DNA of 64,000 nucleotides from Denitratisoma sp. DHT3 (lineage in GTDB: Bacteria; Pseudomonadota; Gammaproteobacteria; Burkholderiales; Rhodocyclaceae). Where the stretch lies: NCBI RefSeq assembly GCF_007833355.1, contig NZ_CP020914.1, forward strand, positions 916,047 to 980,046. Direction: 5' to 3'. Below the pieces are notes generated by a model. The model was given only the letters and a program-made list of their open reading frames with translations. It was not told the DNA's origin and did not search any database. The translations under genes and the position numbers were made by a program. Below are positions 61,980 to 64,000 of the stretch, piece after piece; the first letter of the stretch is position 1; each line of letters begins with the position of its first letter.

Positions 61980-64000
61980 ATGTTGAACAATCTCAAAATC
62001 GGTGTCCGGCTGGCGATCGCCTTTGCCATCACCCTAGCCCTGCTGATCATCGTCTCGGTGATCAGCATCACCCGTATTTCAGCCCTCAATGTGGAAATCG
62101 CGGATCTCGTCGGCGACAAGTTCCCCAAGACCGTCCAGGCCAACGACATGACCGATGCGCTCAACGTGATCGCCCGGTCGATGCGCAACTCTCTGCTGGT
62201 CAAGTCGCCTGACGACTCGCGAAGGGAATTGGAGCGCATCGTCGAACAACGCAGGATCATCGGCGAACGTCTGGAGAAACTGACCGCCACGATCAACACC
62301 CCCAAGGGCAAGGAGCTGCTCAAGGCCATGGCCGATGCCCGAGCCGCCTACGTGCCGATGCAGGAGAAGTTCGTTGAACTGGTCCATGCCGGGAAAAAGG
62401 ACGAGGCCGCCGAATTCATGCTGGGTTCGGTGCGCAAGCAGCAGAACGAATACATGAAGGCCATCAACGATCTGATCGCCTTCCAAAGCGAATTGATGGC
62501 CGAATCGGGCAAGAGCGCGGAAGTCACCGCTTCCGCGGCGACGAAGCTGCTGACCGCCCTGGCCGTGGTCGCCGTCGCGCTCGCCGTGGCGCTGGGTTTC
62601 ATCATCACCCGCAGCATCACCGGCCCCACCAGGAAGCTGGTGGACGGCGCCGGCAAGATGGCGCGCGGCGATTTCAACTTCAGGATCGACGTCAATAGCA
62701 AGGACGAGGTCGGTACGCTGGCCGATGCCATTCGTTCCCTGCAAGTCGCGGTACAAAAAATGATCGCCGACGCCGACCTGTTGGCCAACGCCGCCGTCGA
62801 GGGCAAGCTCTCCACCCGTGCCGATGCCACGCAGCATCAAGGCGATTTCCGCAAGATCGTCGAGGGCGTCAATCACACCCTCGACGCGGTGATCGGCCCG
62901 CTGAACGTTGCCGCGGACTACGTCGACCGCATCGCCAGCGGCAACATCCCGCCCAGGATCACCGATACCTACAACGGCGACTTCAACACCATCAAGAACA
63001 ACCTCAACCAGGCCATCGACGCCGTCAACGCCCTCGTCGCCGACGCCAACACCCTCTCCGCCGCCGCCGTCGCCGGCAAGCTCGAAACCCGCGCCGACGC
63101 CTCACGCCATCAGGGCGACTATCGCAAGATCGTCGCCGGCGTCAATGACACCCTCGACGCCGTCATCGGCCCCATCAACGACGTCCAGCGCGTCATGGGC
63201 GCCATGGAACAGGGTGACATGACCCAGACCATCACCCGCGCCTACCAGGGCGATTTCGACACCCTCAAGCTGGCCATCAACAACACCATCGCCAAGCTCT
63301 CGGACACCATCTCCCAGATCAACACCGCCGCCGATGCCCTCAACAACGCCGCCGGACAGGTCTCGGCCACCGCCCAGAGCCTCTCCCAGTCGTCTTCCGA
63401 GCAGGCCGCATCGGTCGAGGAAACCACCGCCTCCGTGGAGCAGATGACCGCGTCCATCAACCAGAACACCGAAAACGCCAAGATCACCGACGACATGGCC
63501 TCCAAGTCCGCCGTCGAGGCCCAGGAGGGCGGCGAGGCCGTGAAGGAGACCGTCGAGGCGATGAAGCAGATCGCCGGCAAGATCGGCATCATCGACGACA
63601 TCGCCTATCAGACCAACCTCCTGGCGCTCAACGCCGCGATCGAGGCCGCCCGCGCCGGCGAGCACGGCAAGGGCTTCGCCGTGGTCGCCGCCGAGGTCAG
63701 GAAACTCGCCGAGCGCTCCCAGGTCGCCGCCCAGGAAATCGGCGAACTCGCCGGCTCCTCCGTCAAGATGGCGGAAAAGGCCGGTACTCTGCTCGACGAG
63801 ATGGTCCCTTCCATCAAGAAGACTTCCGATCTCGTCCAGGAGATCGCCTCCGCCTCCCAGGAACAGTCCTCCGGCGTCGGCCAGATCAACGGCGCCATGG
63901 GCCAGCTCAACAAGGCCACCCAGCAGAACGCCTCCGCTTCCGAGGAACTCGCCGCCACCGCCGAGGAAATGGGCGGACAGGCCTCTCAGCTCCAGCAATT
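61980..64000 (+). CDS. methyl-accepting chemotaxis protein with tandem HAMP domains, 3' partial
   Basis: 673 codons are visible. Helix 1 is at about 13-32, a four-helix periplasmic sensor at about 35-185, and helix 2 at about 188-210. The HAMP domain is followed by two further HAMP-like repeats of about 90 residues each. The repeats share [28 protein letters not shown] and are about 270 nt apart (62810 and 63080 regions). The signalling tip is [20 protein letters not shown]. The gene runs off the right edge after the tip, so a methylation helix, and perhaps a tail, are missing. CAGGAG precedes the start. Confidence 0.92.
   Translation, partial: MLNNLKIGVRLAIAFAITLALLIIVSVISITRISALNVEIADLVGDKFPKTVQANDMTDALNVIARSMRNSLLVKSPDDSRRELERIVEQRRIIGERLEKLTATINTPKGKELLKAMADARAAYVPMQEKFVELVHAGKKDEAAEFMLGSVRKQQNEYMKAINDLIAFQSELMAESGKSAEVTASAATKLLTALAVVAVALAVALGFIITRSITGPTRKLVDGAGKMARGDFNFRIDVNSKDEVGTLADAIRSLQVAVQKMIADADLLANAAVEGKLSTRADATQHQGDFRKIVEGVNHTLDAVIGPLNVAADYVDRIASGNIPPRITDTYNGDFNTIKNNLNQAIDAVNALVADANTLSAAAVAGKLETRADASRHQGDYRKIVAGVNDTLDAVIGPINDVQRVMGAMEQGDMTQTITRAYQGDFDTLKLAINNTIAKLSDTISQINTAADALNNAAGQVSATAQSLSQSSSEQAASVEETTASVEQMTASINQNTENAKITDDMASKSAVEAQEGGEAVKETVEAMKQIAGKIGIIDDIAYQTNLLALNAAIEAARAGEHGKGFAVVAAEVRKLAERSQVAAQEIGELAGSSVKMAEKAGTLLDEMVPSIKKTSDLVQEIASASQEQSSGVGQINGAMGQLNKATQQNASASEELAATAEEMGGQASQLQQ

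Overview
The window reads as a chromosomal piece of a GC-rich betaproteobacterium that degrades steroids. The strongest reason is an almost continuous minus-strand block (38738-52143) whose products match, in kind and order, the steroid C/D-ring (HIP) degradation genes fadD3, ipdF, fadA6-like thiolase, a paired acyl-CoA dehydrogenase, echA20 and ipdAB. Gene content (sdh, tsaB-rimI-udg, modABC, nadC, TonB systems) and GC-rich codon use recall Sterolibacterium/Denitratisoma-type Rhodocyclales. That placement is inference, because no 16S gene or taxonomic marker is present.

Layout. 1-860: end of nadC and tRNA-Ser(GGA). 905-1550: remains of a transposase. 1552-3751: a membrane protein of unknown function, then sdhC-sdhD-sdhB with no sdhA. 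3998-9633 (minus): a catabolic operon (aldo/keto reductase, SDR, kinase-like phosphotransferase, a frameshifted CrtC/AttH-like gene, CrtI-type flavoprotein), with an AraC regulator divergent at 9993. 11180-14148: 2-oxoacid (acetoin-type) dehydrogenase E1-alpha, E1-beta and an E2 split into a lipoyl protein and a catalytic protein by one in-frame stop; a TetR gene follows.

14894-22786 is the most unusual region: modA-modB-modC, a TonB-dependent receptor, a cytochrome c/molybdopterin-fold protein, a DUF2478 protein, a TonB, a NifQ-like protein and ModE, all on one strand. Two 24-bp ModE-box-like sites sit on the predicted promoters of modA and of the receptor gene. Together they suggest a dedicated outer-to-inner-membrane molybdenum uptake and delivery route.

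23162-31100 carries a second catabolic set (acyl-CoA dehydrogenase, LLM flavin oxidoreductase, DUF1214 protein, sulfotransferase-like protein, three SDRs, SnoaL-like protein), followed by a solitary tonB. 32170-38604 holds cyclic-di-GMP genes: a periplasmic-binding/PAS/GGDEF protein, and a CHASE-PAS-GAF-GGDEF-EAL gene cut in two by a 1083-bp IS481-type element with 6-bp target duplications. 38738-52143 is the steroid C/D-ring block, then an MFS gene. 53608-55513 is the overlapping tsaB-rimI-udg chain. 55561-57176 is an MHS transporter and a small periplasmic protein. 57542-64000 is a chemotaxis-type signalling cluster (CheY-like, MCP, STAS, CheA, a second MCP cut by the window edge).

A 159-bp non-coding repeat occurs twice (25391-25549 and 57907-58065). 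Very long open frames opposite the real genes are by-products of high GC and were not annotated.
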